Shown: positions 12,901-25,521 of the stretch, in pieces
Position numbering within the stretch: position 1 is the first letter of the stretch
How the letters are laid out: the number at the start of each line of letters is the position of its first letter
NCBI GenBank assembly: GCA_004154925.1
Contig: QJNS01000033.1
Span: 248,001 to 312,000 of the forward strand
Origin: Monosporascus cannonballus
Lineage: Eukaryota; Ascomycota; Sordariomycetes; Xylariales
DNA length: 64,000 nucleotides
Direction: 5' to 3'
Translations under genes and position numbers: made by a program
The notes under the pieces: generated by a model
Told to the model about the DNA's origin: nothing
The model's database searches: none
Seen by the model: the letters and a program-made list of their open reading frames with translations, nothing else

Positions 12901-15900
12901 TACTATCAAAATTTCGAAAGTATTTCGAAATCCTCAAAATATCTTATAATCGCGTAATACTTATTAAAATATTTAATTAATTATAGCGAAATTTCAAATC
13001 ATAGTTTTTAAATTAATGTTTTTGGGGACGGACCAATTAAAAAGCTCGACGGATAACGAAATTGTAATGGCCTCGGTTTCTGTACGTTTTTTACTTATGT
13101 AATTCGTTTATCGCTTAAAATCCACGATTAATAATCTTAATGTTTTTTTCGTAAAAGCCTTTTTGGTATCGTAAACTGAAAGAAACGATTAATAATTTCG
13201 TTAATAATACGTTATTTGTGTATTAAAATTGGTTTTATCTTATATTAAAAATGTAAAAAGATTTTTATTCTATAATAGCCTTTTTATAGTTTAAACGATT
13301 TTTTCCCTCGATAGGATATAAGGACCTAGTGGAAACGCCAGAATGATTGTAGTAACGGCGATATTCGACATATTTCCTATAACGACAAATCTTTTTAATT
13401 ATTTAATATTTTATATTATTTTTAAAACACGATATATATACTCTTACTGTAAACCAAATATTTATGATAAATATAGTTAAAAAGCTTTAAGTTTTTCTTA
13501 TTTAAATTGATTACGAAGTTTAAGGTTAACATTATGATCTGCTATAATGAAAAATTAGATTTATTAAAACAAAATCTGGAAGGAGAAAAATTCTACAAAA
13601 AGAAAAATCGTATTACAAGTTAAATTAAAGTCGTTCATAAAATTAGTTAGATTAATAGGAAAATATTACCGAATTTTGATTTCTTTTAGAGTTAAAATTT
13701 AAACTAGTCTAAATGCATTTAATCCTATTTAATAATATTAAATCTATATTAATTTTAAAGTTTATTAGAAATCCCGCTAAAATACGTCAAATATATACGT
13801 TCGTTAAATCTATGAATTTCAATAATCTTGACTTAAGTTAACTATTAGTTTTTCAAAGTTAATTTTATATTATAAAACTTAATTTCAATCATTTTATTAA
13901 GTAGACTTTCACAATATTATTGTTAAGATGCATCCGTACAATTTAAGTTTAATAATATGTTAAAATTCTAGCCGTTATATATTACTTTCACTCTTGATGT
14001 TTTACTATTATTTATTTTCATTTTCGAGAAATGTAAAAACTTGTATCATTAATAAAGTAAATATTCTTGTTTTGTCAAATATCTATTTTAATTTTACGTT
14101 ATTTATTAAAAAGATATATCGATTTTTGCAAATAATTATTCATTGTAGAAAAAAACAGATTTAGTTATAATAGAATAGACTTCGCGGGCCTGAAGACCAT
14201 TAGAACAAAAAAAGCTAAATCTGACATAGGTACTATTGATATAATTAATTTAAGGATATTAAACATATTGAGACTTTAAATCTTGTAAATAATATAAAAG
14301 GATTAAAATCTTGAAACAGAGTTCAAAAAGTTAAACAATTAAATAATTTACGCTTTAAGCAAACTATATGCTCTTATTAAAATTATGCTTTAAATAATAA
14401 TAATTTCTAATAACTATTTATTACTTAAAATATATTTAATATTACGAAACAGTATTAAACTATAGTGTTATTTAAAATTTTAATTATATATAATTTTAAA
14501 TTAATATTAAAAATGTTAAGCAGTACGCTGAGTAATTTTCAAATAAAATGACGATTATTTTAATTGTAATTTTTATCCTAAAATATAAATTTAAAAATAT
14601 ATAAATTGTTTTCATCGAAGTACGAATATATTTTTGTTTTTAAGATTTGTAGGACCACACAAGTAAGAAATTCGTTATCGTAAAACCTTTTTCGAAAACA
14701 ATTGTAGATTAATTTTAATCATTAAGGATTATTTTGAAAAACTCGAAACCAATAAAAAGAGTTTATAAAGATTTTTGCCCAATTATGCGAATTTCAAAAA
14801 AAGTCAAATGTTAATATTGAAAACCTAAATAAAGAATAAACGGTAGCATAATGAGTTTGGCGTTTATTATAAAATGATTTTATGTCGAAATACTTTATTA
14901 TATTCTGAAATTGTAAAATTAAAGTAAAGTAAATTAAGAATAAAAAAGATACTTTAATATATATGTTTCAGAAACGATGTGAAACATAACGTTAAAAGTC
15001 AAATTATGACGCTTTGAAAATCAAATATTCTGAATTAATATACTATTAATATTATTAACATGGGTAAGAAATTATGCCAATATGAAATAAAAAAGAATAT
15101 ATTTCGAAATAGAGAAAATGATTAGTTGATTAACAACACAAGAAATATATTAGTTATGTTTTAAAGAAATCATGCTACAACTCTTAAAACACGAAATAAT
15201 ACAATATAAACACAAGTGCGAAATAAAGAATTCTAATTAAAATAAAATAAAACGTATTCGACCTATTCAAAGAGATTTGCACTAATAAACTAATTAAATT
15301 GTTATTTTAACAACACGATTAATTGATTTAAAAAACATTAAGGTAATTTATGATTTATAAAAATAATAATAATTATAATAGTAATTTACACTAAGGTAAG
15401 AAGTATTAAAAGTTATTTAAAAACGTTTAGAACGGAGGAAAATATATAAAATAAATAATAGAATAATGTAACATTATTAACACAAAAGATTTATTTTTAA
15501 TTTTTAAAATAAAATAAGAAAATACAGGTTATATAGTATATATCTCAAATATATTTTGTAAATAACTAATATAATACCGTTTATATATTAACATTATATA
15601 TATATATATGAAAGAATTTTGATTTCTTGATTTATATCGAAAACAGTAAAATAAATAAACTATAATGCTAATGTTTTCCATTTCTTATTTTATAAAACAA
15701 TATGGATATATAAATAACTTTATAAAATTAACACAAAAAATAATATTTAAAAAACGCATTTTTTCTTCACATAATTTACATAATTTACATAATTATTAGG
15801 GTTTTTAAAGATTTACTTGATATATTATTAAAAAATATATAAATACCATATTACGAATATAGAATTTTCATCAATGTTTATTATAAGCCTTAAGTGAGTA

Positions 15901-17690
15901 AACAGTTCTAGAATAACATTTTTAATTCGTATTTTTAAAATATACTAGAAAATAACGACGTAATATAATAAACAATTAAATTATAAATAAACAAAATATA
16001 TATTGAATGCCAAAGATATAGAATTAAATAAATAATAGTTACGATAAATCAAAAATTCATTATACATATAAGCACATTAAATACACTAATTTAAGAGATT
16101 ATATATAGAAATATAACTCGGACGTAATAATTTCGAAAATAGCTAAAAGGAATTATTTGTAAAAGGTGTATGAAATAATAAAACGAAAAGAATTAAGAAA
16201 ATACATCCTAAAAGCGTTTAAGGGCAATCATAAGAACGGTTAATAATTTTAATATTTTAAATAGATAAATAAAGAAATATTGAGATATTTCATTCATAAA
16301 GTAAAGGGTTTTAAACGGAAGTTATATTTTATGAAATATTATTAATAAATTTAAATTATTACAAAAGTAAAAATTAAACGTTTATATAAATACGAATAAC
16401 GAAAATTAGAATTTCGTTTCCAATAAATTAAAGATTCTGCAAACAATCAATTATTTCGAATTTTTATTCACAAATAATCCTATACAATGAATTTGGATAT
16501 GGTTTTATATACAAAATATAATATATCTTTTAAAACTTTTTAAATATATTAATATAAAGCTTGAACTGATAATACTATTAATTATGTAAATATTTAATTT
16601 TCTTTAATTGAAAATTAAAGCTTTAATTAAGTAATAAGTAACACGAAATAGTAATATTAAAAACAAAGGCATTGCTTATTATCTTATTATATTATTATCA
16701 ATATAAGTAAATTTAAAATACAATTAAAATAAAAGTATATAAATATAAAGTATACAATTTCGAATTCATTCTTAAAAACAGCTTTACTGCGAAATGTAAT
16801 TTTATTTATAATTTTAACGGAAATCAACTCTGCGTTTTTAAAACATAGTTAGGAAATGGTGTAATAAAAAATAAATTTAAATTTTAATATTACTCGTAAA
16901 TCATGTTATATTTTCCCTCTATAAAAATCACTTGTGATTTCTAAATAATTATCATTATTTAATTTAAAATACTACAACCAGAATATTATTATTTTTAACT
17001 GTTAAAATTAAAAAAATATTTTGAAAATAAATATAGGTTTGTTAAAATAAGATAGAAATTATTGAAGTACCTGTTTTCCGTAATAGCCTTTGTTAATATA
17101 TTAATAATTGTTTAAAAAATAATAAAACACATATTTTTAAAATAGTTTAACGTTTGCGTTATATATTATTTTAATGACATATATCTATATAGAAGTAAAA
17201 AGAATATTTAAAATATATTTGTAAGATTGTTCATATTCTTCAAAATGGTAAAGCATTAATTAATTAAATATCGCAAACATATATTTAATTTTTATCATAT
17301 ATCACAGTAAATGATAACAAACCGTGATAATTATAAAAAAAATGTTAAGTATAGGCTAGAAAAACCCAAATATTCTTAAATTCCCTAATTAGTAAATCTG
17401 TCGAATTGCTATTATTCTTTTTAATTTTGTATTATTTTATTAAAGACTTAATGTTAATAATTTGTATTAATAAAAGTATAATTATATCAGTACTTTTATT
17501 TTTTTAAAAAAGAATTAAAATAACGAAATTAAATATCGGAATTAACTTTTTATAATTCTAAAATTATTATTATTATTTATTTTATAATCTTAAATATAAA
17601 TTTCATATTTCTATTTAAAATAATACAGCTTGATTAATTTCAAAATTTTTAATATATATTTAATTATAATTATTAAAACAATTATTATAA
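9944..17690. other. Long AT-rich desert without a gene
   Basis: Nearly 8 kb without a supportable ORF, tRNA or recognisable transposon domain. Small details: a less AT-rich patch at 13020-13390, a short GC pocket at 14180-14220, a TA microsatellite at 15595-15609 and three copies of ACATAATTT at 15769-15795. Composition is consistent with very old RIP-mutated repeats whose identity has been lost. Confidence 0.55.
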
Positions 17691-17890
17691 TGTGACAATA
17701 CGGCGCCTTATACGCTTCGACCAACAACCGAACATTAGCCGCCCTACCTTCTAGTATAAAGAACCATGTAGTGGTATTAGGGAACGCCAGATAGAATAAT
17801 CTAATACACTTACTTCTTGGAATATACTCTGTGACTGGTCGGGGGTTACCTTTCCCTAGCCCTCAGCTACCCATTATCTTATATATAATT
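17691..17890 (+). mobile_element. LTR fragment related to family R2
   Basis: Starts TGTGACAATACGG and contains CAGATAGAATAATCTAATACACTTACTTCTTGGAAT, which matches the R2 LTR at about 62272-62310. It is much less RIP-mutated than its surroundings. There is no matching gag downstream, so it is a solo or truncated LTR. The right end is approximate. Confidence 0.55.
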
Positions 17891-18060
17891 ATAATTATTT
17901 TTTTGGGCCTTTCTGCCTTAACAACGTAATAATATAATATAATTATAATATTATAATTAAAAATTAATAAATAATCTAATTAATATTAAGTTCGATTTCC
18001 GGATTAATTATTATTTATAAGGTTTATTCTCGAAACATATTATAAGGCAAATACGAAATA

Positions 18061-18156
18061 GGTCTTGAGAGCTAGGCAGTTTTGGCCCCGCCGATAAGAT
18101 TTGGGGTTTGTCTTATCGTTAAGCGGGATAACCTTTTGGTCTTGAGAGCTAAGCAT
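18061..18156. repeat. Direct repeat pair and hairpin in a GC pocket
   Basis: GGTCTTGAGAGCTAGGCAG (18061-18079) recurs as GGTCTTGAGAGCTAAGCAT (18138-18156). Between them lies a perfect 8-bp inverted repeat, CGATAAGA (18092-18099) and TCTTATCG (18111-18118), with an 11-base loop. CCCGC and GCGGG flank it. It lies immediately left of the chromovirus insertion at 18195 and may be the remains of an older element. Confidence 0.55.
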
Positions 18157-18194
18157 TAAAAGGGGGAGCAGCGTGTTACGGCCTGGTCTACCGT

Positions 18195-18548
18195 TGTGAC
18201 GGCTAGGCGGTTTAACCAACTATTAAACCTTAGTCGTACGGGTTTATGTTAGCAGAAGTATCGTAGGAAACTAAGCAATAAATATAGTAACGTATTACGT
18301 CTCGTAATACTAAGGGTATCTTAAGTAACGATATTATATTATAAGCTAAAGTTATTTAAATTAAGGAAATAATTAGCGTACATATATATTGTTCTGGCTT
18401 ACTGGCTTAACACCAGTAAGTTGGTAATTTAGCTTACTAGCTCGCCACCAGTAAGTTAGTGATTTATTATATGACTTGCTTTATTACGCGCTTATGGTTA
18501 AGTTATGGCAGATCGTTTTTGGAAAAAATAACTCGTTAGGTCATAATA
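18195..18548 (-). repeat. 3' LTR of E1 (type I)
   Basis: 354 bp, beginning TGTGACGGC and ending ATAATA (from an ancestral ...AACA) on the plus strand. It contains the conserved palindrome GTATTACGtctCGTAATAC at 18292-18310 and two hairpin units of the form CTTACTGG...CCAGTAAG near 18395-18465. The outer (left) third is little mutated, while the inner part is AT-shifted. Confidence 0.88.
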
Positions 18549-18570
18549 CGATCTCCTCCCTTTACAAATC
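18549..18570 (-). promoter_or_regulatory. Polypurine tract of E1
   Basis: On the minus strand the bases next to the LTR read AAAGGGAGGAGATCG. This is the purine-rich primer site expected just inside a 3' LTR. E2 has the same feature (GGGGAAGGGGAAAATCG) just inside its left LTR. It fixes the element's orientation as minus. Confidence 0.7.
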
Positions 18571-19143
18571 TTGCCCCTAAGATTTTTTTTAGTAAGCTTT
18601 TTGTATCCGTTTAATATATCTGCCGGTATTTCTAAGTGTTATTTCCGCAAATTCTAACAAGAACTTGCCCTGGCTAATTTAATTAAATTTGAAAATTTTA
18701 ACGCAATACCTTATTTTATTGTTTTGCCCAGCAGCTTAATTACTAAATAATGAACGGGGTTTTTCGTTATAAGGAATATGTTCGTCGTAATTGTTCGTAT
18801 AACGGAATAAAAATCTCTATTTCTATAATTAATCGTTATATTGTAAAGTTAAAACGATTGAAAAAAATTGCGATTAAAAAATCTTTATGCGAAACTTTTC
18901 CGCGTTCTTTTCGCATATGTCGTTAGCTCCAGCACTACTAATCCCAATGTACGAAACATATTAATCGTACTTTTTAATTTTTGGATATTTTTAACGATTT
19001 TGCCTATTTAGAGTCAGAATTTATAGTCGAAATATAAGCCTTAGGCAAAGTAAACGTTATTAATTGAAATACGGTAAACTAAGGATTTCCCTTTTTAGAT
19101 CTTTTAGACTGGAATGCTATTATTTCGGATAATTTCGTCGTTA

Positions 19144-19221
19144 CTGGTAAAAATCTTTTAACAGGCGCTGGGCACCAATAAGGTTCTTAGCGGGTTCCCA
19201 GGTATTCTGGGAATCCGGGTA
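19144..19221 (-). pseudogene. Chromodomain remnant of E1 Pol
   Basis: 26 uninterrupted codons on the minus strand contain YPDSQNTWEPAKNL followed by a helix ending LLKDFYQ. This is the C-terminal half of a chromodomain: the aromatic W, the E-P turn and the L-L helix. It is followed by a TAA that may be RIP-derived. Equivalent, more damaged copies lie at about 38545-38630 (E2), 44955-45030 (E3) and 54665-54740 (C). Chromodomains of this class guide integration toward particular histone marks. Confidence 0.85.
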
Positions 19222-20589
19222 TTTTTTTTTATTTGATTAGGTATTAGGTAAATCCGTTTTGTTTTCGTATATCGAAAATTCCTTTTACTTCATATATTTA
19301 TTTATCTTCTCCTTTTACCTTATCTTATGTTATATATATTTTAATTATATTTGTTATTAATTCGAATAGAAAACTAGAAAAAATTAAATAAAATTTATAT
19401 TTTAGTAACCGCTTTAATTAATAATTATTTTTATGATTTTCTTAGCGATTTTATTTCCACCAATATATTTGAAATTGAGGTTTTTACTGGATGGTGTTAT
19501 TTGAATATTTTTATAATAAAAAAACCATTTCTCCTTTTTCGAAAGTTAATTTCTTTTAACCTTTTTGGTTATAATATTTGCGTATTTATTTCCGTATAAA
19601 TTTTAATTTTGTTTTAAATTTTTTCATATAGTTATTATAATTATTTTAACATAAAAATTATTTTAACATTAATTAGACCGTTATCGTATATTTTTCTATA
19701 AAGTTTCAAAACAAAAACAAAATTCGTATTTATTGATATTATTTTGATATTTTCGTAATGATTAATATTATAAGCGAATTATGCGATTCGTAATATCTTA
19801 ATTTAAATATTTTATTTATTTATTTGTCTAAGGTTTAAATACATTGAATAATTTATAATTTAACTTAATTGATGCTGTAAGACCTCATTAAAATTTATAT
19901 GCAAATATTAATTTTTTATCCGAAGTAATGTTTATAATTAATCCGTATATATTAAAGATATAGTTCAAAAATATATATGGTATCTGTTCGGCGTTTATAT
20001 TTTCGTAATATAATAAGAAACAGGAAACCTTTGTAAATCGGTTAATAATTACGAATATATTATCATAATATATACCCGTAACTGGGTTTTTTTAATATAA
20101 AAGACTTGGTAATACAATCGAATATAATTAAATACTATACTTGTTTTACGATTAGTAATAATTGTAACCTTCCATATAGCTTATATCGTCAAACCTTTAT
20201 TTTTACGCAAATATCGTATTATTATATGATTTTCTGTGTTATTAATTTTATTTTAAGAAAAAAATATATACGTTATAATCGTTCTCGGGTTTTATAGATC
20301 TATGAATATTTATGTAACTAATATTTTTATATATTTCGTATTAAATCTTTTTAATATTCTTTTACGATTTATATTTTATCCGTTTTTTTGGTTTTCTGGA
20401 AGATTATCATTATATTATTAAATTTTCTCATATATATCAAAATTTATTATCCGAATTATCTCAATTTATGGCAGGCGTACATACTTTTTATAATAATATC
20501 AAAAATTATATAGCTAAATTTAACCCATTTTTTTGAAATTTAGTTACTTATTTAAGGCGTTTACTTTACCGTTTTCTAAACCTTCTTTA

Positions 20590-20690
20590 TAAATATTAAC
20601 AAAATCAAAATTTGCTATTTTTTCAGCGTAACGAAATTATCGTCCGGTAAGTTTTCTGGTTGTAATAAATCGGGTAAGATTTTGATAATT
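20590..20690 (-). pseudogene. RNase H/connection region of E1 Pol
   Basis: The minus-strand reading gives FITTRKLTGR, then RYAEKIANFDFVNIYKEG and ENGKVNA. This fits the end of gypsy RNase H: a TTKKLxxRQxRWAE block, then F.F...Y..G..N.KADALS. One TAG replaces a Q or W codon. Collinear copies occur at 2110-2250, 40030-40140, 50830-50930 and 56150-56250. Confidence 0.75.
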
Positions 20691-21289
20691 TATATAAACT
20701 TTAATCTAATATAAATTTCCTTTTAAAAAATACCTAAATTCTTAAAATGTTATAATAATGGCCATAAATTCCTTATTTGGAATACAGTAATTAAAGTTGG
20801 CTTTTTTTAATTTATATAAAAAAATATAATAAAGTGTAATTTCCCTTACTTATTTCGTTATTTAATTACTACGCTTAACGGGTAATCCGAAATATCGGTT
20901 TTTAATTTAACGGGATCATTTGGATTATATATAATTAATATTAGCTTGTTAATAATTATATCCTTAATATCCTAAAATACCTTTTGGGTATCTAGCGTTT
21001 ATTTAAACTTTGTTTCTTTTTTTGTAAAATTTATTAAAAGTATAATTATTTTGCTAAAATTCCGAATAAATGTTTTGTAATAATTAACGAATCCAAATAT
21101 GCTTATACTTTCTTAACTGTAATTAATATTTGTTATTTTTTAATTGCATTAATCTTTTTAAGATTTATTATAATATGTTTTAAAGTAGTAATATGTCCTA
21201 AATATTACATTTTTTACGGCTAAAATTAATTTTTCTTTACGTGAATCAAGAATTTTATAAATATATTCTGCATATTTTCTTGGGTTTTT

Positions 21290-21370
21290 TTAAAACAAAA
21301 TAAAAATATTATCGTAATAACAAATAAGAAAAATATCGAGATACTTTCGTAATATATAATTAACGATATA
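21290..21370 (-). pseudogene. Reverse transcriptase catalytic core of E1
   Basis: The minus-strand reading gives LRKYLDIFLICYYDNIFI. It matches the gypsy RT segment around the Y-x-D-D catalytic motif, here Y-Y-D-N because the second aspartate codon has become AAT by G to A. The same block is seen in E4 (near 2830), E2 (near 40790), E3 (near 51590) and C (near 56920). Confidence 0.8.
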
Positions 21371-23458
21371 TTTGAAAATTATTAGTACGTTTATACATTG
21401 TATTAGTATAATCAAATTCTTAAATAATTCGTATTTCGTTTTAAAGGTTATTTTTTATTCGTATTTCTTTAATTTTAATAAGATTATATCCGTTTTTAAA
21501 ATTAAATATTATGAAGTATTTGCCTCCATAAAATTGGTTTTTTATTTCCCTAATCAAAAGTAATAATATTTAATCCTGAAGAATAATATTACTGAATTAT
21601 CGATAATTAATTACAAATCGCAATTTTTCGTTCTTTTTAGGTATAAAAAAATATAAGGTATTTTACCGGTAATTTCAAATATCGAATTTATCTTTTTTAT
21701 AACCAGTTTTCTAGGTATTTTTTTTAAAAAAATACGTAATGCGTTTCTGTTAAAATTATAACTGGGGTAAAACTTCGTCGAAGATTTTTTCTTAAAAACT
21801 ATTTTATAATCCCATTCGTTATATTCTAATAATTTCGTCTTACGGTTTGTTTTAAAGAACTATTTATATTTATAATATTATAATAATATATTAATTATAT
21901 TTTCTAAGTTTTTAGGCTATTCTTTCAAGTCGTCATTTTATTACTCTAATTTCGTTCTAATAATAATAACGATATATCGTATTTTTTAATATCTGTGTTT
22001 TTATATTGTATCCTTTTAAGTAATACGGCTTTGATCGTATCTTTATACTTGTATTTATTGCTATTTCGGATCGAATATTAAAATTTTAATTATTTTTGTA
22101 TCCGTTACTAAAATATAAAATAAACCTTATTTAATTAATTTCTATATTAATTAACATTCCGTATTAATATATTTTTAATAATCCTGAAATTATATTGTAA
22201 TTTTGGAACAAAAGGATACCGAAATTAATTATGTGGTATCGCCCTTAAACCAAACTCTTAAAACAATTAATTTTGCATATAGTTTTCTCGTTATTATAAG
22301 CCAATTCTTATTTTTTGGTATTTGTTGTTATATAAGGTTCTAACTTATATCTCTATGATAATTTAAATTTATTTACCATATTTAACATAATATAATTGCC
22401 GTCTTAAGTTCAGTAATTTATTATTACGCTATATTAATACGTTCAAATTCATATATTCAAAACAATAAGGTTATTAACGGTTCCTATTATTACGTTTAAA
22501 ACCTTTTTTAAAAACGTTTTTTAATTCCGCTAAGTTTTTTTATTTTACGGACCTTTTATAAATAACCTTTTTATTTTTTTCAAACTTTTTAAACCTTATA
22601 TATGTTTTTTATATAACGCGTTACATTATTACATTTATCCCTGTTACCGGCATATTATTCCTTCAAATTATATTAATTATTTTTAATTTCATTATAATTC
22701 TTTCTTTATTACGTGAATTCACTTCTTATATTTTCGATTATATCTTAATATATGTTATATTAATTATCGTTTTAAGGTTTTCTTACAAATTAACATATTT
22801 CCTTTATACTAATTTTCCTTTCGTAAATATTTATAATAAATAATAACTAAAAATAAAATTTATAACAACTTTCTAGCAGTATTTATTTTTATATAGTAAA
22901 TTAATTTTTTTCAGTTTAATAATTATATTATCCATAATAATAAAAAAAGCTTTCTTACGGGGATTATTTTTTAGGCCAGCTTTTTGCTTCGGCCACTAAT
23001 TAAATATCTTTTAAAGCTGTAAATCGAAAATATTAATACGATTATTTATCGTTTTTATTATTTTCGGTACGGTTTAAAAAGTCAAATCCTTTATAATATA
23101 TACGAGTAATTTGTCCGTAAATATAGTATTTTTATTTTTCGTAATTAAGATATTCTCGTCGTCGACAATATATAACATATATTCTGCTATATCAATTAAC
23201 GGTTTCGAAACAAATTTCTTTTATCTAATTCGAATATTTGCATAATTATCCTTATTATGCTTTTTATTATGTTCGCAATATTTACTAAATTAGTTTCTTA
23301 GTTTTTCGTATTACTTAATAAATTTTTCGCCATAAAAAGCTTAATACGTATTTAAGCCGAATTATATTAATAAATCTGATTTTATTTTTTTAATTTTCTT
23401 TAAATTATTTTTCGGGTATTAATTTCTAATTATTTTAATGCGATTTGCTAAGTACTTT

Positions 23459-23500
23459 ATATTATGTCACTTTATATCCTATTTTATTACAATTAAAACC
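23459..23500 (-). pseudogene. Gag zinc knuckle of E1
   Basis: The minus-strand codons read G-F-N-C-N-K-I-G-Y-K-V-T-stop-Y, with CX2CX4HX4C spacing. Only the second cysteine remains. His and the last Cys are now Tyr, and the first position is Gly. The E2 equivalent at 42960-43001 reads C-F-N-Y-G-K-M-G-Y, keeping only the first Cys. This marks the end of gag. Confidence 0.75.
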
Positions 23501-24524
23501 TTTAATTTAACTTTATTTTTCTTATAAATAACCCTTAATTCTACAAGTCCTAATTCCGTATCGTAAAAAGTATTACCGCGTCGAGAAACGTTAATATTAG
23601 CTATATATTAAGATTTGTTATGATTTTTCCCTTTAATACTTTTAATACGCCAGGTATATTATCGATTATTGGTTTTAATTGCTATAATAATATAATTTAA
23701 CAAATAATTAAGCCGATTAGATTTAAAAAATTCCTTTTATATTTTTTTAAGTTATCGAAAACCTTGGCCATTAATACTTTTTATTTTTAATTTAGCTTAA
23801 ATATTAACTCAACGGTCGTATTACCGTATTTAGATATTATTACTTTTTATCGTAATTATTCGATTTACATTTTGGCTTTTATTTTTTTATTTATTATTTC
23901 GAAAATTTTCGTTAATATTTACTTATATTATTCGTAATTATTATATATTTGTATTTTTTTGGGTTTCGTTTATCGATTAACAAAATCACGTATTGTTTTA
24001 TAACGGACGTAAAGCAAATAATTGTATTTCCGATAAACCGTCTAATTGCGAATTTAATTCATGTAATAAACATAATTAATCAAATAAAAAAAAACCCGAA
24101 ATACATTTAATATTAAAATAAAAATATTTATAGCTTAATCAGAATTTTATTAAAAGGTTTTAACTCAGGAAACCTAAAAACCTTTCTTAATTCCTTAATA
24201 AAATTTGGCTAGATAACCTAATTTATTTAAAAAGCTTTTTAATTTCGGAAACATTTTTTTCTTAAGCTCTTTATAGGCGGCTTAAAAGGACGTTATAAGG
24301 TCGTTATTATTTTTCTTAAGCTGAATAATACGTTTATTTATGGTATCTAGACGTCGGAGAACTTTTTCTCGAAAAAAACAAAGCTTTTTCTTTTTTAAAT
24401 TCCATTTTAATATCCGAGTTATCAGTGGTCTGGTAAATCAGTTATTCGGGCTGCTTATTAGTAAATATAATGTCGGCGATATTGTTCAAAGTTTAACGTT
24501 ATTATTAAATAAAAACTTATAACG

Positions 24525-24878
24525 TATAACGGCTAAGTAATATAACTAATTATTAAATCTTAATTATACGGATTTATATTAAATAAAATATTATAAAAAA
24601 TTAACCAATAAACATAATAATATATCATATTTCGACATGCAAAAAATACCTTGGGTAATGATATTATATTATAAACTGGAGTTATCTAAATTATGGAAAT
24701 AATAAGCGTATATATATGTTGTTCTGGTTTACTAACTTACCACCAATAAGTTGGGAATCCAGCTCACTGGCTTACCACCAGTAAGTTAGTGATCTATCAC
24801 GTGACCTGCCCCACCACGCGCTTGTGGTTGGGTTATGGCAGACCGTTTCTGGAGACCGTGGCTCGTTGGGTCATGATA
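24525..24878 (-). repeat. 5' LTR of E1 (type I)
   Basis: 354 bp, the same length as its partner. The inner part (24525 to about 24720) is strongly RIP-mutated (TATAACGGCTAAG against TGTGACGGCTAGG). The outer 120-150 bp keep a normal base composition, including CTCACTGGCTTACCACCAG and CCCCACCACGCGCTTG. The RIP boundary therefore falls inside this LTR. Confidence 0.88.
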
Positions 24879-25067
24879 ATCGTAAAAGCTCCAGTATATA
24901 TGCAGCTATAAATCTTAGAGTAATTGTCACAATTGCGATCATTTCATCGATTTTTTGCCCTGATGGCGTAATGGTATGGTGCAGCGATAACAAAAAAAAG
25001 TCACTTATTTTATAAAGAAAAATTCAAACAAAACCGTTTTGAATAGATTTTTACGGGCATATACAAT

Positions 25068-25146
25068 TTGATTAGTTCATTTTTATCCCTTAGCGTAATA
25101 TATAAAAATATAGTAAAAATAGAGAACGAGCTAGCAAAGGCCTGAC
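25068..25146 (+). repeat. Dispersed repeat, copy 2 (partner at 9519-9606)
   Basis: Aligns with 9519-9606 and ends CGAGCTAGCAAAGGCC. It is less mutated than its partner. It lies 190 bp beyond the right end of E1. Confidence 0.6.
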
Positions 25147-25393
25147 GTATTTGAAGTAACTGATAATTAAGTCACTTTAAATACACAGAAAAACAGCGGT
25201 AGAGAATAGATAAGGATACCGGAATCGACGAAGGAATTTCCACTAATCTGTTAGCTAACTAAGCCATTGGATTGCTAGGTTCAACACTTTAACTGTTCCG
25301 CACATTCTCGGCAGCTGTCACGGCGCTGTACGTCTCTTGGGTTTCTGGAAGATATTCTGTTGTTGCACGAGGAAGAAAGAAGAGAGCTATCTA

Positions 25394-25447
25394 GTAAGCG
25401 CGTAGCGCTTACATATATATAGCGAAACGGCGGCTTAAATAAGCCGC
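25394..25447. repeat. Two adjacent perfect hairpins downstream of the permease gene
   Basis: GTAAGCGC-gta-GCGCTTAC (25394-25412) and GCGGCTTA-aa-TAAGCCGC (25430-25447) are each 8-bp perfect stems with very short loops, separated by an A/T-rich linker. They lie 75-128 bp past the permease stop codon. They could shape the 3' end of the mRNA or be the remains of a small foldback element. Confidence 0.6.
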
Positions 25448-25521
25448 ATTGCTAGTGCCGTAACAGCAGCTGATGGTACACTCGTTATGATGTATCCCAC
25501 GTGTCTTAAAGCGCGGTCTAT

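Larger units (their letters stand above)
18195..24878 (-). mobile_element. Complete RIP-inactivated Ty3/gypsy chromovirus E1
   Basis: A 6684-bp element with LTRs of 354 bp at each end and near-matching target duplications (ACCGT at 18190-18194, ATCGT at 24879-24883, one C/T change). Coding is on the minus strand in the order gag with zinc knuckle, RT, RNase H/connection, integrase, chromodomain. All frames are broken by many TAA/TAG codons. A purine-rich tract on the minus strand abuts the left LTR, so the left LTR is the 3' LTR. The chromodomain places it among chromoviruses. It belongs with E2, E3, C and E4 in one family. It ends about 640 bp from the 3' end of the intact permease gene. Confidence 0.9.
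24884..25521. other. Spacer between E1 and the permease gene
   Basis: Base composition rises from AT-rich to balanced across this interval. It holds repeat copy 2 (25068-25146) and two perfect hairpins (25394-25412, 25430-25447), and presumably the 3' UTR of the permease gene. No convincing ORF. Confidence 0.5.

Noticed and set aside
15595..15609. TA microsatellite
   Set aside because: Short and expected by chance in DNA this AT-rich.
20106..21563. Plus-strand ORFs in E1
   Set aside because: Antisense to integrase and RT; arise because RIP removes C and G.
24960..25000. Possible tRNA A box (TGGCGTAATGG)
   Set aside because: No B box at the right distance and no acceptor or T-arm pairing.
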